Positions 15,570 to 25,345 are shown, counted from the stretch's first letter. The stretch is 64,000 bases of DNA from Aestuariibacter sp. (GCA_017794925.1 CP051238.1:1697960-1761959), one strand, 5' to 3'. Program-made: numbers and translations. Notes: a model not told the origin generated them from the sequence alone.

Positions 15570-17237
15570 ATGAATTGTGCACAACATGAACAAGACTACC
15601 AACCATTGACGGTGTTGGTCGTTGATGATGAAAAATCGATTGTTAATGCACTGAAGCGAGAGCTCAGAACGCTGGACTGTAACGTCGTGACAGCCACATC
15701 GGCACGTAAAGCAATGTCGATTTTACGGGCTCAACCCATCGCATTGTTGATCACTGATCATAATATGCCCGAAGTGAATGGTGTAGATTTATTGCGTTTT
15801 GCCCACCAGTACTCGCCGCAAACAAAAAATTATATGTTGAGTGGAGAAGGTGACTTGCAGGCTGCTGTTGAGCTACTGAACCAAGGGCTCATTAGTAAGT
15901 ATCTGGCAAAACCCTGGGATAGAGCCTCGCTTCAACATGAAGTATCCAGCGTGCTTAATGCCTGTCGGGCAGCGAGTGAAGTTTCCACTCCCTCCGCCAT
16001 TGCAGCGCAAAAGGCGAATCAGCAAATCCATTTGAGGGACTACCAGTCACTTATATTAATACGCCTGTTGAATGTCAGCGATATTCTACTCAGTCATGGT
16101 GAGCAGCTCGCAGCAGAACTTGAAACCTTACTCGAGAGCCGCATCGATAGCCTGGTTACGCAGCATCATGTGCTACGACTGGAGCAGAGTGGCTTGTTTG
16201 GACTCTATCTCGAAAAGGCGACCGTTGAGCAGACACAGTCTATGTGTGCGCAAATACGGCAACAATTACAACGTACTTTCAGTGTTAATGGTAATGCCAT
16301 CTTCTGCCATATCGGTATTGGTTTCAGGGCACTTCACGATAACAAACTGGACCATGACATTCTTATTAATAGCCTTGCAGATACTATCAACCGGGATAGT
16401 CACCGTATCAGTGTGTCGCACCTGGACAATTCCACCATTTCACAATATCAACGCCAACAGCAGATAAGTGCAGAGGTGGAGCAGGGGCTCAGAAATAAAG
16501 AGTTCAAGCTGGCGTTCCAACCCAAGATCACGACCGCTTCCGGTTTTATACAAAGTGCGGAAGTGTTGTTGCGTTGGCAGCACCATAGTCTTGGCTGGGT
16601 ACCGCCATCAGAATTTATTCGTCTCACCGAGTTAGACGGTCAGATTCAGGCAATTGGCGAGTGGGTACTCGACAATGGTTTTAAGGCAGCAAGTGAGTTA
16701 CGCAGGTTCAGTAATGAGCTGACCAGTATCGCAATAAACATATCAGCCAAGCAGTTACAGTCTTCACACATTATTGAATTTATTAGCGAAAAGCTAAAAC
16801 AATATTACTTACCGCCGTCATTCATTGAGCTGGAGATAACTGAAACCGCTTTAGCGGAAAATGGTCAGTATCTGGAAGAACTATTGTGGCAGCTTAAATT
16901 GCTGGGCGTGAAGCTGGCTATTGATGATTTTGGTGCGGGCTTCACATCCTTTTCTTATCTGTCGAAACTGCCAATTGATGTGCTTAAGCTCGACCGTTGT
17001 CTGATTGCAGGCATGCACAAAGACCGCCAGCGTCAGGAGTTTATTGGCAGCTTAATTGTCAGTTGTAAAAAGCTCGGCATTAAAGTCGTTGCTGAAGGGG
17101 TAGAGGAACAGGCGGAGCTAGCGTGTTTGGCGTCCATGCGCTGCGATACGATTCAAGGTTTTATCTATAGCCCGGCGGTGCCTCGTCAGGAGTTTGAAAA
17201 ACTAATGATACGTCAGCCATTCGTCATGAAACACTAA
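15570..17237 (+). CDS. Response regulator with degenerate GGDEF and EAL domain
   Basis: A 555-residue cytoplasmic protein. The receiver (13-130) has Asp19/Asp20, phospho-acceptor Asp63 (ITDHNMPE), Ser91 and Lys114. The middle part (~150-290) is GGDEF-like but lacks a GG(D/E)EF signature. The EAL domain (~300-550) keeps the main active-site motifs: AEVLLRWQH (EVL in place of EAL), NISAKQL, LEITETAL, AIDDFGAGFTSFSYL, VVAEGVEEQ and IQGFIYSPAV. It is probably an active cyclic-di-GMP phosphodiesterase switched by phosphorylation. It is divergent from the kinase operon and likely receives signal from the same kinase. Its own rho-independent terminator follows at 17275. Confidence 0.9.
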   Translation: MNCAQHEQDYQPLTVLVVDDEKSIVNALKRELRTLDCNVVTATSARKAMSILRAQPIALLITDHNMPEVNGVDLLRFAHQYSPQTKNYMLSGEGDLQAAVELLNQGLISKYLAKPWDRASLQHEVSSVLNACRAASEVSTPSAIAAQKANQQIHLRDYQSLILIRLLNVSDILLSHGEQLAAELETLLESRIDSLVTQHHVLRLEQSGLFGLYLEKATVEQTQSMCAQIRQQLQRTFSVNGNAIFCHIGIGFRALHDNKLDHDILINSLADTINRDSHRISVSHLDNSTISQYQRQQQISAEVEQGLRNKEFKLAFQPKITTASGFIQSAEVLLRWQHHSLGWVPPSEFIRLTELDGQIQAIGEWVLDNGFKAASELRRFSNELTSIAINISAKQLQSSHIIEFISEKLKQYYLPPSFIELEITETALAENGQYLEELLWQLKLLGVKLAIDDFGAGFTSFSYLSKLPIDVLKLDRCLIAGMHKDRQRQEFIGSLIVSCKKLGIKVVAEGVEEQAELACLASMRCDTIQGFIYSPAVPRQEFEKLMIRQPFVMKH

Positions 17238-17274
17238 GCAAAAATCACCCCGAATTTCTTCCGTTTTGCTCAGG

Positions 17275-17302
17275 GCCAAAGTCACCGGACTTTGGCTTTT
17301 TT
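17275..17302 (+). terminator. Terminator of the REC-EAL gene
   Basis: A 9-bp stem (GCCAAAGTC with GACTTTGGC), the 4-base loop ACCG and six Ts, 38 bases after the stop codon. Confidence 0.92.
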
Positions 17303-17501
17303 ACTTATGGGCTATAGCAAACCGCTAAGACTTGTTTTTTAATAAATTATCCCAATCTCATCCATAATGAATATTGATATAAAGTGTGCGGCAGCGAAAT
17401 GTACTGAGTAGCCGTTGCGAAGTCAGAGCCGGCGTAAATGCCAGCCATTCGCAAACAGTCTGATGCCGCTTTTCCATCACACGTAAAATTAAGAGAAGTT
17501 C

Positions 17502-19538
17502 ATGACAACACACGCCTTAGAAAAAGTAGACGGATTACCGTTATTCTCTGCCATTACGCCAGATCAGATTAAACCTGCAGTGGAGAAAGCCATTGCCCAT
17601 TGTAAAGCGACTATTGAACAGGTGGTTGCCAGCAATCAGTACACCTATAAAAACGTGGTCGACAGCATTGACGAAGCCGATGACGTGCTGAATAAAATCT
17701 GGTCGCCGGTGTCACACATGAATTCGGTGGTTAGCAGTGATGAACTGCGCAAAGCGCATGACGACTGCTTACCGTTACTCTCTGAGTATGGCACTTGGGT
17801 AGGGCAACATGAAGGCTTGTTTCAGGCCTATAAATCCCTGCGTGACAGTCAGGAATACGAGCAACTGGATGAAGCCCAGCGCAAGGTTATTGACAACACT
17901 CTACGCGATTTCACGTTGTCTGGCGTTGCCTTGCCCGCTGACACGAAAAAGCGGTTTGCACAAATTCAGGCGCGTCTTTCTGAACTGTCCTCAACCTTTA
18001 GCAACAACGTTATGGACGCCACCATGGGGTGGACGAAGCACGTCACCGATGAAGCAGAGCTTGCAGGGTTACCTGAGTCAGCGCTGGATGCGGCGAAACA
18101 GGCTGCGCATCAGAAAGACCTGCAGGGCTGGTTGTTTACGCTGGATATCCCGAGTTACCTGCCGGTGATGTTGTACGCTGACAATCGGGCACTGCGCGAA
18201 GAAATGTATCGCGCCTATGCGACCCGCGCGTCTGAACAGGGGCCGAATGCCGGAAAATGGGACAATAATCCTATCATTCAGGAAACCCTGGCACTGCGTA
18301 CTGAGTTAGCTTCACTGCTTGGCTTTGCCAATTATGCGGAGCGTTCAATCGCCACAAAAATGGCCTCAACCACCGACCAGGTTGTGGGGTTTCTGCGCGA
18401 CCTGGCCGATAAATCCAAACCTCAGGCAGAGCGTGAACTGGCCGAAGTTCGTGCTTTTGCCGCAGAAAAGCACGCTATGGATGAAATGGAAGCCTGGGAC
18501 GTGCCTTATTACAGCGAAAAGTTAAAGCAGGACCGCTATTCCATTTCCGATGAAATCCTGCGTCCCTATTTCCCTGAACACAAAGCACTTACTGGTTTGT
18601 TCACCGTGGTCGAAAAGTTATACGGGCTATCGATCAGCGAAGTGGAGAACGCCGATACATGGCATAAAGATGTTCGCCTGTTCAGCATTACCGACAAAGA
18701 CGGTTCTTTACGCGGGCAGTTTTATTTAGATTTGTACGCACGACCCAAGAAGCGCGGTGGTGCCTGGATGGATGAATGCCGGGTACGCCGGGTAAAAGCC
18801 AGCGGTGAACTACAAGCGCCAGTAGCGTATTTAACCTGTAACTTCAATGGACCGGTTGGTAACAAGCCCGCACTGTTTACCCACGACGAAGTGGTTACCC
18901 TGTTCCATGAATTCGGTCACGGTATTCACCACATGCTGACCCAAATGTCGGTACCCGGCGTATCAGGCATCAATGGTGTGCCATGGGATGCAGTAGAGCT
19001 TCCCAGCCAGTTTCTGGAAAACTGGTGCTGGCAGGAAGAGGCACTGGGCTTTATTTCAGGTCACTACGAGACCGGCGAGCCGCTGCCTAAGTCCTTGCTA
19101 GACAAAATGCTGGCGGCGCGGGACTTCCAGGCCGCCATGCAAATGATTCGTCAATTGGAATTCAGTTTGTTTGATTTTATGTTGCATATGGAAGATGGCA
19201 AAACTGCCGATGTCCAGGGCGTATTAAATACGGTGCGCGAAGAAGTGTCTGTTATACAGCCGCCGTCATTTAACCGTTTCCAAACCAGCTTTGGGCATAT
19301 TTTTGCGGGTGGTTATGCGGCCGGCTATTACAGTTACAAATGGGCCGAAGTCCTGTCTGCTGACGCGTTCAGCCGATTTGAAGAAGAGGGTATTTTCAAC
19401 CCGCAGACCGGCGCTGACTTCCTGCACAACATTCTGGAAATGGGCGGCAGTCGCGAGCCAATGGATTTGTTTGTTGCGTTTAGAGGGCGCGAGCCTCAGG
19501 TTGATGCACTGCTGCGTCACAATGGCATTCAGGCATGA
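17502..19538 (+). CDS. prlC: Oligopeptidase A (M3 family zinc peptidase)
   Basis: A 678-residue cytoplasmic thimet-type metallopeptidase that degrades short peptides, including released signal peptides. The zinc motif HEFGHGIHHML starts near residue 468. MTTHALEKVDGLPLFSAITPDQIKPAVE at the N-terminus (written here in part) and the FLENWCWQEEAL and HIFAGGYAAGYYSYKWAEV segments match E. coli PrlC/OpdA. It has no signal peptide and is full length. An AAGAGAAG site precedes the ATG. The stop overlaps the next gene by four bases (ATGA), indicating coupled translation. The ~200 bases before it contain no recognised promoter. Confidence 0.95.
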   Translation: MTTHALEKVDGLPLFSAITPDQIKPAVEKAIAHCKATIEQVVASNQYTYKNVVDSIDEADDVLNKIWSPVSHMNSVVSSDELRKAHDDCLPLLSEYGTWVGQHEGLFQAYKSLRDSQEYEQLDEAQRKVIDNTLRDFTLSGVALPADTKKRFAQIQARLSELSSTFSNNVMDATMGWTKHVTDEAELAGLPESALDAAKQAAHQKDLQGWLFTLDIPSYLPVMLYADNRALREEMYRAYATRASEQGPNAGKWDNNPIIQETLALRTELASLLGFANYAERSIATKMASTTDQVVGFLRDLADKSKPQAERELAEVRAFAAEKHAMDEMEAWDVPYYSEKLKQDRYSISDEILRPYFPEHKALTGLFTVVEKLYGLSISEVENADTWHKDVRLFSITDKDGSLRGQFYLDLYARPKKRGGAWMDECRVRRVKASGELQAPVAYLTCNFNGPVGNKPALFTHDEVVTLFHEFGHGIHHMLTQMSVPGVSGINGVPWDAVELPSQFLENWCWQEEALGFISGHYETGEPLPKSLLDKMLAARDFQAAMQMIRQLEFSLFDFMLHMEDGKTADVQGVLNTVREEVSVIQPPSFNRFQTSFGHIFAGGYAAGYYSYKWAEVLSADAFSRFEEEGIFNPQTGADFLHNILEMGGSREPMDLFVAFRGREPQVDALLRHNGIQA

Positions 19539-20221
19539 GTGCAGAGAAGTTTGACGCCATCTATGCCCGGGCGGCAGAACGCAAGGGCGGGGAAGCTGGG
19601 TTAGAAGCCATAGTGGGGCAGCCTTTACCGGCTGCCTCTGTGGCTAAATTGACCGACGACAGAGTATTGTCGGCCTTTACCAAAAAAGTATTCCAATCGG
19701 GCTTTGTATGGCGGGTAATCGAACAGAAATGGCCTGACTTCGAAGATCTGTTTTTTAATTTTGATGTCGACAAGGTTTTGTTGATGTCTGACGAGATGTT
19801 AGAAAGCCGGGCTCAGGATAAGCGTATTGTGCGTAATCTGAAAAAGGTAATGACAATCCGCGACAATGCCATCATGTTGAAAGACATAGCGCTACAACAC
19901 GGAAGCTTTGGCAAGTTTGCCGCTGACTTCACCGGCGCATCAATTATCGACCTTTGGGCGCACCTGAAAAAGCACGGCGCGCGTTTGGGCGGCAATACCG
20001 GGCCTTATGCGCTGCGCACGCTGGGAATTGATACCTTCCTGCTGAGTCGCGATGTTGAAGGGTATTTCCGTGCCCATGATTTGATCAGCGGTGGATTAAC
20101 CAGTAAGCAAAGTTTAACAACCATTGCGAACACGTTTGCCGACTGGCAAGCGCAAAGTGGCAGAAGTTTACAGGCTATCAGCCAGATCGTGTCCTACAGC
20201 TGTGGCGATAACCGCGTGTAA
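19535..20221 (+). CDS. Divergent DNA-3-methyladenine glycosylase I-like protein
   Basis: A 228-residue protein with similarity to the Tag (Adenine_glyco) family, for example FVWRVIEQKWPDFEDLFFNFDVDKVLLM, RIVRNLKKVMTIRDNA and GGNTGPYALRTLGI (each quoted only to locate it). In my alignment by eye it lacks the N-terminal Cys and His and the C-terminal His-x3-Cys that bind zinc in E. coli Tag. Lys appears where Tag has its active-site Glu, while the following Trp is kept. Base-excision activity is therefore uncertain; a non-enzymatic or altered base-recognition role is possible. Translation is coupled to oligopeptidase A through an ATGA overlap. Confidence 0.7.
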   Translation: MSAEKFDAIYARAAERKGGEAGLEAIVGQPLPAASVAKLTDDRVLSAFTKKVFQSGFVWRVIEQKWPDFEDLFFNFDVDKVLLMSDEMLESRAQDKRIVRNLKKVMTIRDNAIMLKDIALQHGSFGKFAADFTGASIIDLWAHLKKHGARLGGNTGPYALRTLGIDTFLLSRDVEGYFRAHDLISGGLTSKQSLTTIANTFADWQAQSGRSLQAISQIVSYSCGDNRV

Positions 20222-20271
20222 CGTAAACCCACTCCTACTGACTATAAAAACGAAAAAATATTGAGGCAGAA

Positions 20272-21909
20272 ATGAAAAAAACCGTGAAAACTCTGATAGG
20301 TGTCGCGTGTGCAGCCGGGCTGGTTGCAGCAAGCAGTAGTGCTGCAATAGCCGGCACTGCAGAACGCTTCAAAGGCCATATGAGCCTGTTGGCTGACGAC
20401 CTCCTGCAAGGCCGGGATACCGGCAGTATCGGGCATGACTTCGCATCGCTCTACATTGCCAGTGAACTGACTAAACTGGGCATTGCGCCGGCGGGTGATG
20501 ACGGTAGTTATTATCAAATGGTGCCATTTAAGCAGGCCACTATAGATATGAAAGCGCCAGCGCTATCAGTATCCAATGGCAGTGAAACAGTTGAATTTGC
20601 GTTCATGGATAACATGCTAATGAGTGCGAATATCAACGACACAGACACACAAATGATCGGTGAACTGGTGTTCGCAGGCTTTGGCATCGAAGCACCGTTT
20701 CTGAATTACACCGATTACGATGGCGTAGATTTACGCGGAAAAGTGGCGGTGATTTTATCTGACCGTCCTCATAGCTTTCCAAGCGAAGAAGGTTCGCATT
20801 TCCGCCGTCAAATTTCCCAGGCATTAGTAAAACACGGTGCAATCGGCGCTATCGTGTTGAGCACGCCTGTGTCGGAAAACGTGTTTCCTTTTGAAAAGCG
20901 CAAATTGTATGTAAGAACGCCGCGCACTCGTTGGGTAGACCCCAATGGTGAAGTGTTTGGCGGTTACCCGGAGTTAAAAGCTGGCGCTACCTTGAGTGTA
21001 GAAGCTGGCAAGCAGTTATTTGAACTGGCTGGTCTGGACTTACAAACCTATTTTGACAAAGTTGAAAACGGTGAGCCTGTTGAAGGACGTCCGCTGGGCC
21101 TTACCGCTACTTTTACCAGCAAAGCGAATCACACTACGACCACCAGTCCCAATGTAATTGGCATTCTGGAAGGCAGCGATCCGACACTCAGAAACGAATT
21201 TATCGTACTGACTGCGCACAGTGACCATATTGGCGTAAGTGGCCACTCTGTGCTGAAAGATAAAATAAACAACGGCGCAATGGATAACGCCAGCGGTGTG
21301 TCTACCTTGCTTGAGATTGCCCATGCAATTAGTCACTCTGACGTGAAACCAAAACGGTCAGTGATCTTTGCCTTTGTGACAGGCGAAGAGAAAGGCTTGT
21401 TGGGCTCTGAGTATTTTGCGCACTACCCACCGGTACCTGTGCAAAGCATGGTGGCGAACGTCAATCTGGACATGCCGATATTAACCTATCGCACTGACGA
21501 GATGATTGCCTTTGGCGCCTCGCACAGCTCACTGGAAAAGCCGGTTCGTGATGCGTTGTTAAAACACGAAATTAAGCTGATAGACGACCCGATGCCAGAG
21601 CAGGCTATCTTCGTTCGCAGTGACCAGTACAGCCTGGTGAAACAAGGCGTGCCCGCAGTATATCTGGTGCCTGGTATGAGTAATCAGGAAGAAAACGCGA
21701 TTGGCATGCCAGCGTCTGACTTTTTGAAAAAGCACTATCACATGCCGTCAGACGACCTGAACCTGCCCATTGATTATGAATGGGCGGCGAAATTTGTGGA
21801 TATTAACTTTGAAATCGTGATGAGCCTGGCTAATGGCAAGCAGACCCCAAGCTGGAATGAAGACAGCTTCTTTGCCACCTTCAAACAAGCTCAGGATGGT
21901 AAGCAGTAG
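20272..21909 (+). CDS. Secreted M28 family zinc aminopeptidase
   Basis: A 545-residue exported peptidase. A signal peptide covers about residues 1-27 (LIGVACAAGLVAASSSAAIAG, shortened). A PA-type insert is suggested by the segment around AVILSDRP...GAIGAIVL. The co-catalytic zinc ligands of M28 are readable: His in LTAHSDHIG, Asp in MDNASGVSTLLEIA, the Glu-Glu pair in TGEEKGLLGSEY, Asp in VNLDMPI and the final His in YHMPSDDL. It probably releases amino acids from peptides in the periplasm or outside. It follows the Tag-like gene by 50 bases and may be in the same transcript as prlC; two hairpins separate it from ubiE. Confidence 0.92.
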   Translation: MKKTVKTLIGVACAAGLVAASSSAAIAGTAERFKGHMSLLADDLLQGRDTGSIGHDFASLYIASELTKLGIAPAGDDGSYYQMVPFKQATIDMKAPALSVSNGSETVEFAFMDNMLMSANINDTDTQMIGELVFAGFGIEAPFLNYTDYDGVDLRGKVAVILSDRPHSFPSEEGSHFRRQISQALVKHGAIGAIVLSTPVSENVFPFEKRKLYVRTPRTRWVDPNGEVFGGYPELKAGATLSVEAGKQLFELAGLDLQTYFDKVENGEPVEGRPLGLTATFTSKANHTTTTSPNVIGILEGSDPTLRNEFIVLTAHSDHIGVSGHSVLKDKINNGAMDNASGVSTLLEIAHAISHSDVKPKRSVIFAFVTGEEKGLLGSEYFAHYPPVPVQSMVANVNLDMPILTYRTDEMIAFGASHSSLEKPVRDALLKHEIKLIDDPMPEQAIFVRSDQYSLVKQGVPAVYLVPGMSNQEENAIGMPASDFLKKHYHMPSDDLNLPIDYEWAAKFVDINFEIVMSLANGKQTPSWNEDSFFATFKQAQDGKQ

Positions 21910-21922
21910 CGGTTTTGGGTAC

Positions 21923-21992
21923 ACTGGCAAGCAGAAAATTTATTGCCAGTTCAGGCTTTAGCGCACCGGAGAATCTGAAAACGGTGCGCTAA
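21923..21992. other. Two tandem stem-loops between M28 peptidase and ubiE
   Basis: Two inverted repeats lie in the 105-base gap: ACTGGCAA/TTGCCAGT (21923-21950, 12-base loop) and a perfect 11-bp TTAGCGCACCG/CGGTGCGCTAA (21958-21992, 13-base loop). Neither is followed by a T-run, so they may be a factor-dependent terminator, an RNA processing site or a REP-like element. Confidence 0.55.
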
Positions 21993-22014
21993 GCATTAAC
22001 AGAAGAAGTCAGCC

Positions 22015-22809
22015 ATGCAAGAGCAACAATCCTCTCCATCCGCAACCGATCAAACTGAAAGCGGTGCGGAACAATCTACCCATTTTGGTTTTCGTCAGGT
22101 AGAGCGTTCGAAAAAAGCGTCTTTGGTTGCCGGTGTCTTTGACTCTGTCGCCGCAAAATACGACATGATGAACGACTTAATGTCGATGGGCGTACACCGC
22201 TTGTGGAAGCGCTATACCATTGACTGCAGCGGTATTAAGCCAGGACAAAAAGTCCTGGATCTCGCCGGCGGTACGGGTGATCTGGCCGCTAAATTCTCGC
22301 GTCTTGTTGGTCCTACAGGACATGTCGTGTTGGCAGATATCAATCACTCTATGTTGTCTGTCGGCCGTGACAAATTGCGCGACAAGGGCGTGGTAGGGAA
22401 CGTCGATTATGTGCAGGCCAATGCCGAAGCGTTACCATTCCCGGATAACCACTTCGATTTAGTGACCATGGCATTCGGGCTGCGTAACGTAACCGACAAA
22501 GACAAAGCGCTCGCCTCCATTTTCCGCGTATTAAAACCCGGTGGCCGTTTGTTGGTGTTGGAATTTTCAAAGCCTACCAACGACATGCTGTCGAAAACCT
22601 ATGACTGGTATTCATTCAACATTCTGCCAACCATGGGCCAGATTGTGGCGAACGATAAAGAAAGTTATCAGTACCTGGCGGAGTCGATTCGCATGCATCC
22701 TGATCAGGATACGCTGAAAGGCATGTTCGAAAATGCGGGCTTTGAGCGCTGTGATTATCACAATCTTACTGGCGGCATAGTTGCACTGCACCGAGGGTAC
22801 AAATTTTAA
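22015..22809 (+). CDS. ubiE: Ubiquinone/menaquinone C-methyltransferase UbiE
   Basis: A 264-residue SAM-dependent methyltransferase that methylates the benzoquinol (and demethylmenaquinol) ring in quinone biosynthesis. [23 protein letters not shown] near the N-terminus (shortened), the SAM motif [28 protein letters not shown] and the end [12 protein letters not shown] are diagnostic. It has a longer N-terminal tail than E. coli UbiE (~20 extra polar residues). It is first in the conserved ubiE-ubiJ-ubiB order; its stop overlaps the ubiJ start by one base (TAATG). Confidence 0.97.
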   Translation: MQEQQSSPSATDQTESGAEQSTHFGFRQVERSKKASLVAGVFDSVAAKYDMMNDLMSMGVHRLWKRYTIDCSGIKPGQKVLDLAGGTGDLAAKFSRLVGPTGHVVLADINHSMLSVGRDKLRDKGVVGNVDYVQANAEALPFPDNHFDLVTMAFGLRNVTDKDKALASIFRVLKPGGRLLVLEFSKPTNDMLSKTYDWYSFNILPTMGQIVANDKESYQYLAESIRMHPDQDTLKGMFENAGFERCDYHNLTGGIVALHRGYKF

Positions 22810-23429
22810 TGCCGACGGTACCGCTGCTCACTGCCACAGCTGAAGCACTTGTCAACAAGCTGCTAGCACTTGATCCCGACTCTACGCAAGGCCTTAAACG
22901 GCTGCAGGGTAAGCGCCTGGTGGTTAATCTGACCGATATCAATCAACGTGTAGCGCTGGCAATTTCGGAACAGGTCGATGTGCTAGCCCTCCAGGAATTA
23001 CCAGAAGGTGACGAACACACCTGTGTGGTGACCACTCGCCTGGCAGTATTGCCAAAACTTAAAGAAGCCAGCCAACTGACACAGTTGATTAAAGCGGGTG
23101 AGCTGGAAGTGTCTGGTGAACTGGCCATTGCACAGCAATTTTCGTCGGTTATTAATTCGCTTAACATTGATTGGGAAGAACAGCTTGCTCAGTACACTGG
23201 TGATGTGGTTGCCAATCAGGTGTTTTCCATTGCAAGGTCGGTAGGTCAGCAACTAAAGCGCTTCGGCGATAAGTCGTCGCTTATTGTTGGCAGTGCGCTG
23301 ACCGATGAAAAGCAGTTGGCAGCGCATAAACTGGCCGTATTACATTTTTCCGATGAGGTAAGTCGTTTGCGCGATGATGCCGAACGTCTTGAATCCCGTT
23401 TATCGCGCCTGGAGTCCAAGCAGTCTTAA
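22809..23429 (+). CDS. ubiJ: Ubiquinone biosynthesis accessory factor UbiJ (SCP2 domain)
   Basis: A 206-residue protein lying between ubiE and ubiB, as UbiJ does in E. coli. The first ~115 residues form an SCP2 sterol-carrier-like lipid-binding domain (LLTATAEALVNKLLALD..., LIKAGELEVSGELAIAQQF). The C-terminus is a coiled coil (SRLRDDAERLESRLSRLES) thought to mediate assembly of the aerobic Ubi complex. It has no enzyme motif. The function rests on family knowledge and strict synteny. Confidence 0.92.
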   Translation: MPTVPLLTATAEALVNKLLALDPDSTQGLKRLQGKRLVVNLTDINQRVALAISEQVDVLALQELPEGDEHTCVVTTRLAVLPKLKEASQLTQLIKAGELEVSGELAIAQQFSSVINSLNIDWEEQLAQYTGDVVANQVFSIARSVGQQLKRFGDKSSLIVGSALTDEKQLAAHKLAVLHFSDEVSRLRDDAERLESRLSRLESKQS

Positions 23430-23432
23430 ACT

Positions 23433-25073
23433 ATGCGTATTCTTCGTCTTTATCACATTAACAAAGTACTGCTGGAACATGGTCTGGATGAACTGATCCC
23501 CGGACGCTGGTTGCCCTGGTATGTCCGGTTCTTACGTCACTGTATCTTTTGGATCCCGAATCGCCATAAGGACAAAAGCGCCGGCGCGCGCATTATGCTG
23601 GCGTTGCAGGCATTGGGCCCGGTATTTATTAAATTTGGCCAGATGCTGTCTACCCGCAGAGACTTGTTGCCCCCGCATATTGCCAATGAACTTGCGCTGC
23701 TACAGGATCGGGTCGCCCCGTTCGATACCGAGCGGGCTCAGCGAATTATTCGCCAGTCATTGCAAGTGACGTCGTTGGACGAGGTGTTCAGCGAGTTTGA
23801 TACTACGCCACTGGCTTCCGCCTCTATAGCGCAAGTACACGCGGCCAAATTGAAAGAGGGCGATATTGATGTCGTCGTGAAAGTGCTTCGCCCTGATATT
23901 CGCAAGACCATCGTAGCCGACACTGAACTGATGATGACCCTTGCCAAGGTGCTGCAAAAGTGGTTACCCGATGGGAAGCGCCTGCGTCCGGTGGAAGTAG
24001 TAAAAGAGTACGAAAAAACCATCGTTGATGAACTGGACCTTACCCGCGAAGCCGCCAATGGCATGCAACTCGGGCGTAACTTTGAAGGCTCAGAAGCCTT
24101 GTACGTCCCCACTATTTACAGTGATTACTGCCGCGCAAACGTGCTGGTCATGGAGCGAATTTACGGCATCCCGATTTCCAATATCGATGCGCTTATTGAG
24201 CAGAACACCAATTTACGGATTCTTGCAGAGCGCGGCGTGGAAGTGTTTTTTACTCAGGTATTCCGCGATAGCTTTTTTCACGCAGACATGCATCCGGGGA
24301 ATATCTTTGTTAGCCGTGAACACCCGGAAAACCCGCAGTACATCGCCATTGATTTCGGTATTGTCGGTACGCTGAATCAGGAAGATAAACGATACCTGGC
24401 AGAGAACTTTATTGCGTTCTTTAACCGCGATTACCGCAAAGTGGCGCAACTCCATGCGGACTCTGGCTGGGTGCCTTCAGATACCAATATCGATGAATTT
24501 GAAGTGGCCATCCGCACCGTGTGTGAGCCTATATTCCAGAAGCCTTTGGCAGAAATATCCTTTGGTAATGTACTGGTGCAGCTCTTTAATACCGCACGCA
24601 GATTCAATATGGTGGTACAACCACAATTAGTTTTGCTGCAAAAAACATTGTTGTACGTTGAAGGTCTGGGCCGACAACTTTACCCACAGCTTGATTTGTG
24701 GCAAACCGCTAAACCGTTTTTAGAAAACTGGTTACGTGAACAAATTGGTGTTAAAGCCATGTTCACTAAAGTAAAAGCAAACCTGCCATTCTGGAGCGAG
24801 AAGCTACCGGAAATGCCTGATTTGCTATATGACACTCTGAAGCAGGTCAAACGCTTCCCTGAGAAGCAACAGCAGGCTAATCTTGCGATATTGCAACAAC
24901 ATGCACGGGCGCAAAAAGCGCTGCATTTAAGCATTGTCGGTGCGACTCTGGTTATTGTGAGCGCCATAGTGCCACTTTACGACGTGCACTGGATGCTGCC
25001 GACCGGTATCGGCGTAACTGGTATGATGTGTTGGTTCGCAGCTTGGTGGAAGGGCCGAAAAGCCCCGGAGTAA
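23433..25073 (+). CDS. ubiB: Ubiquinone biosynthesis ATPase/kinase-like UbiB
   Basis: A 546-residue member of the ABC1/ADCK/UbiB atypical kinase family needed for ubiquinone synthesis. Visible: [11 protein letters not shown] (KxGQ motif), [13 protein letters not shown] (the Ala-rich loop replacing the protein-kinase P-loop), [20 protein letters not shown] (catalytic loop), IDFGIVGTL (metal-binding DFG) and two C-terminal membrane helices (about 500-540). It starts 3 bases after ubiJ, so the three genes are one operon. A weak CG-rich hairpin with a T-run overlaps its end (25063-25083). No tatABC genes follow, unlike in E. coli. Confidence 0.96.
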   Translation: MRILRLYHINKVLLEHGLDELIPGRWLPWYVRFLRHCIFWIPNRHKDKSAGARIMLALQALGPVFIKFGQMLSTRRDLLPPHIANELALLQDRVAPFDTERAQRIIRQSLQVTSLDEVFSEFDTTPLASASIAQVHAAKLKEGDIDVVVKVLRPDIRKTIVADTELMMTLAKVLQKWLPDGKRLRPVEVVKEYEKTIVDELDLTREAANGMQLGRNFEGSEALYVPTIYSDYCRANVLVMERIYGIPISNIDALIEQNTNLRILAERGVEVFFTQVFRDSFFHADMHPGNIFVSREHPENPQYIAIDFGIVGTLNQEDKRYLAENFIAFFNRDYRKVAQLHADSGWVPSDTNIDEFEVAIRTVCEPIFQKPLAEISFGNVLVQLFNTARRFNMVVQPQLVLLQKTLLYVEGLGRQLYPQLDLWQTAKPFLENWLREQIGVKAMFTKVKANLPFWSEKLPEMPDLLYDTLKQVKRFPEKQQQANLAILQQHARAQKALHLSIVGATLVIVSAIVPLYDVHWMLPTGIGVTGMMCWFAAWWKGRKAPE

Positions 25074-25144
25074 GCGGGTTTTTACATGTCAGTGAGATTA
25101 ATTTTTTATTAAATCTAAAGACTTTTCGCAATTTTTGTATCAAT

Positions 25145-25345
25145 TTGCTCAGTGTGTGGTTATAGTGGATATGTTCTTTAAATAGTTGTGCTTTCGTTGG
25201 TTTATTAACGTCGCGCAGATATAAACATCGATTTAAACCTCGATGCTGTTAAACCTGTTGTTAGTTTTGCCGTGAGTCACCCTATTTAAAAGCAAGTCCG
25301 TGCAATTTAGCACAAAGGTTTTACAGAGTTTTTTTTGAGGTTTTC
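25145..25345 (+). promoter_or_regulatory. Long AT-rich 5' leader of the cold-shock gene
   Basis: The 272-base gap before the csp start holds no gene. A TATAGT element (25161-25166) could be the -10 box, giving a leader of about 170 bases, close to the ~160-base cspA leaders that act as RNA thermosensors. A small stem CATCGA/TCGATG lies at 25226-25245, and a T-rich tract precedes GAGG and the ATG. Thermosensing is inferred from the family; a good -35 box was not found. Confidence 0.45.
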
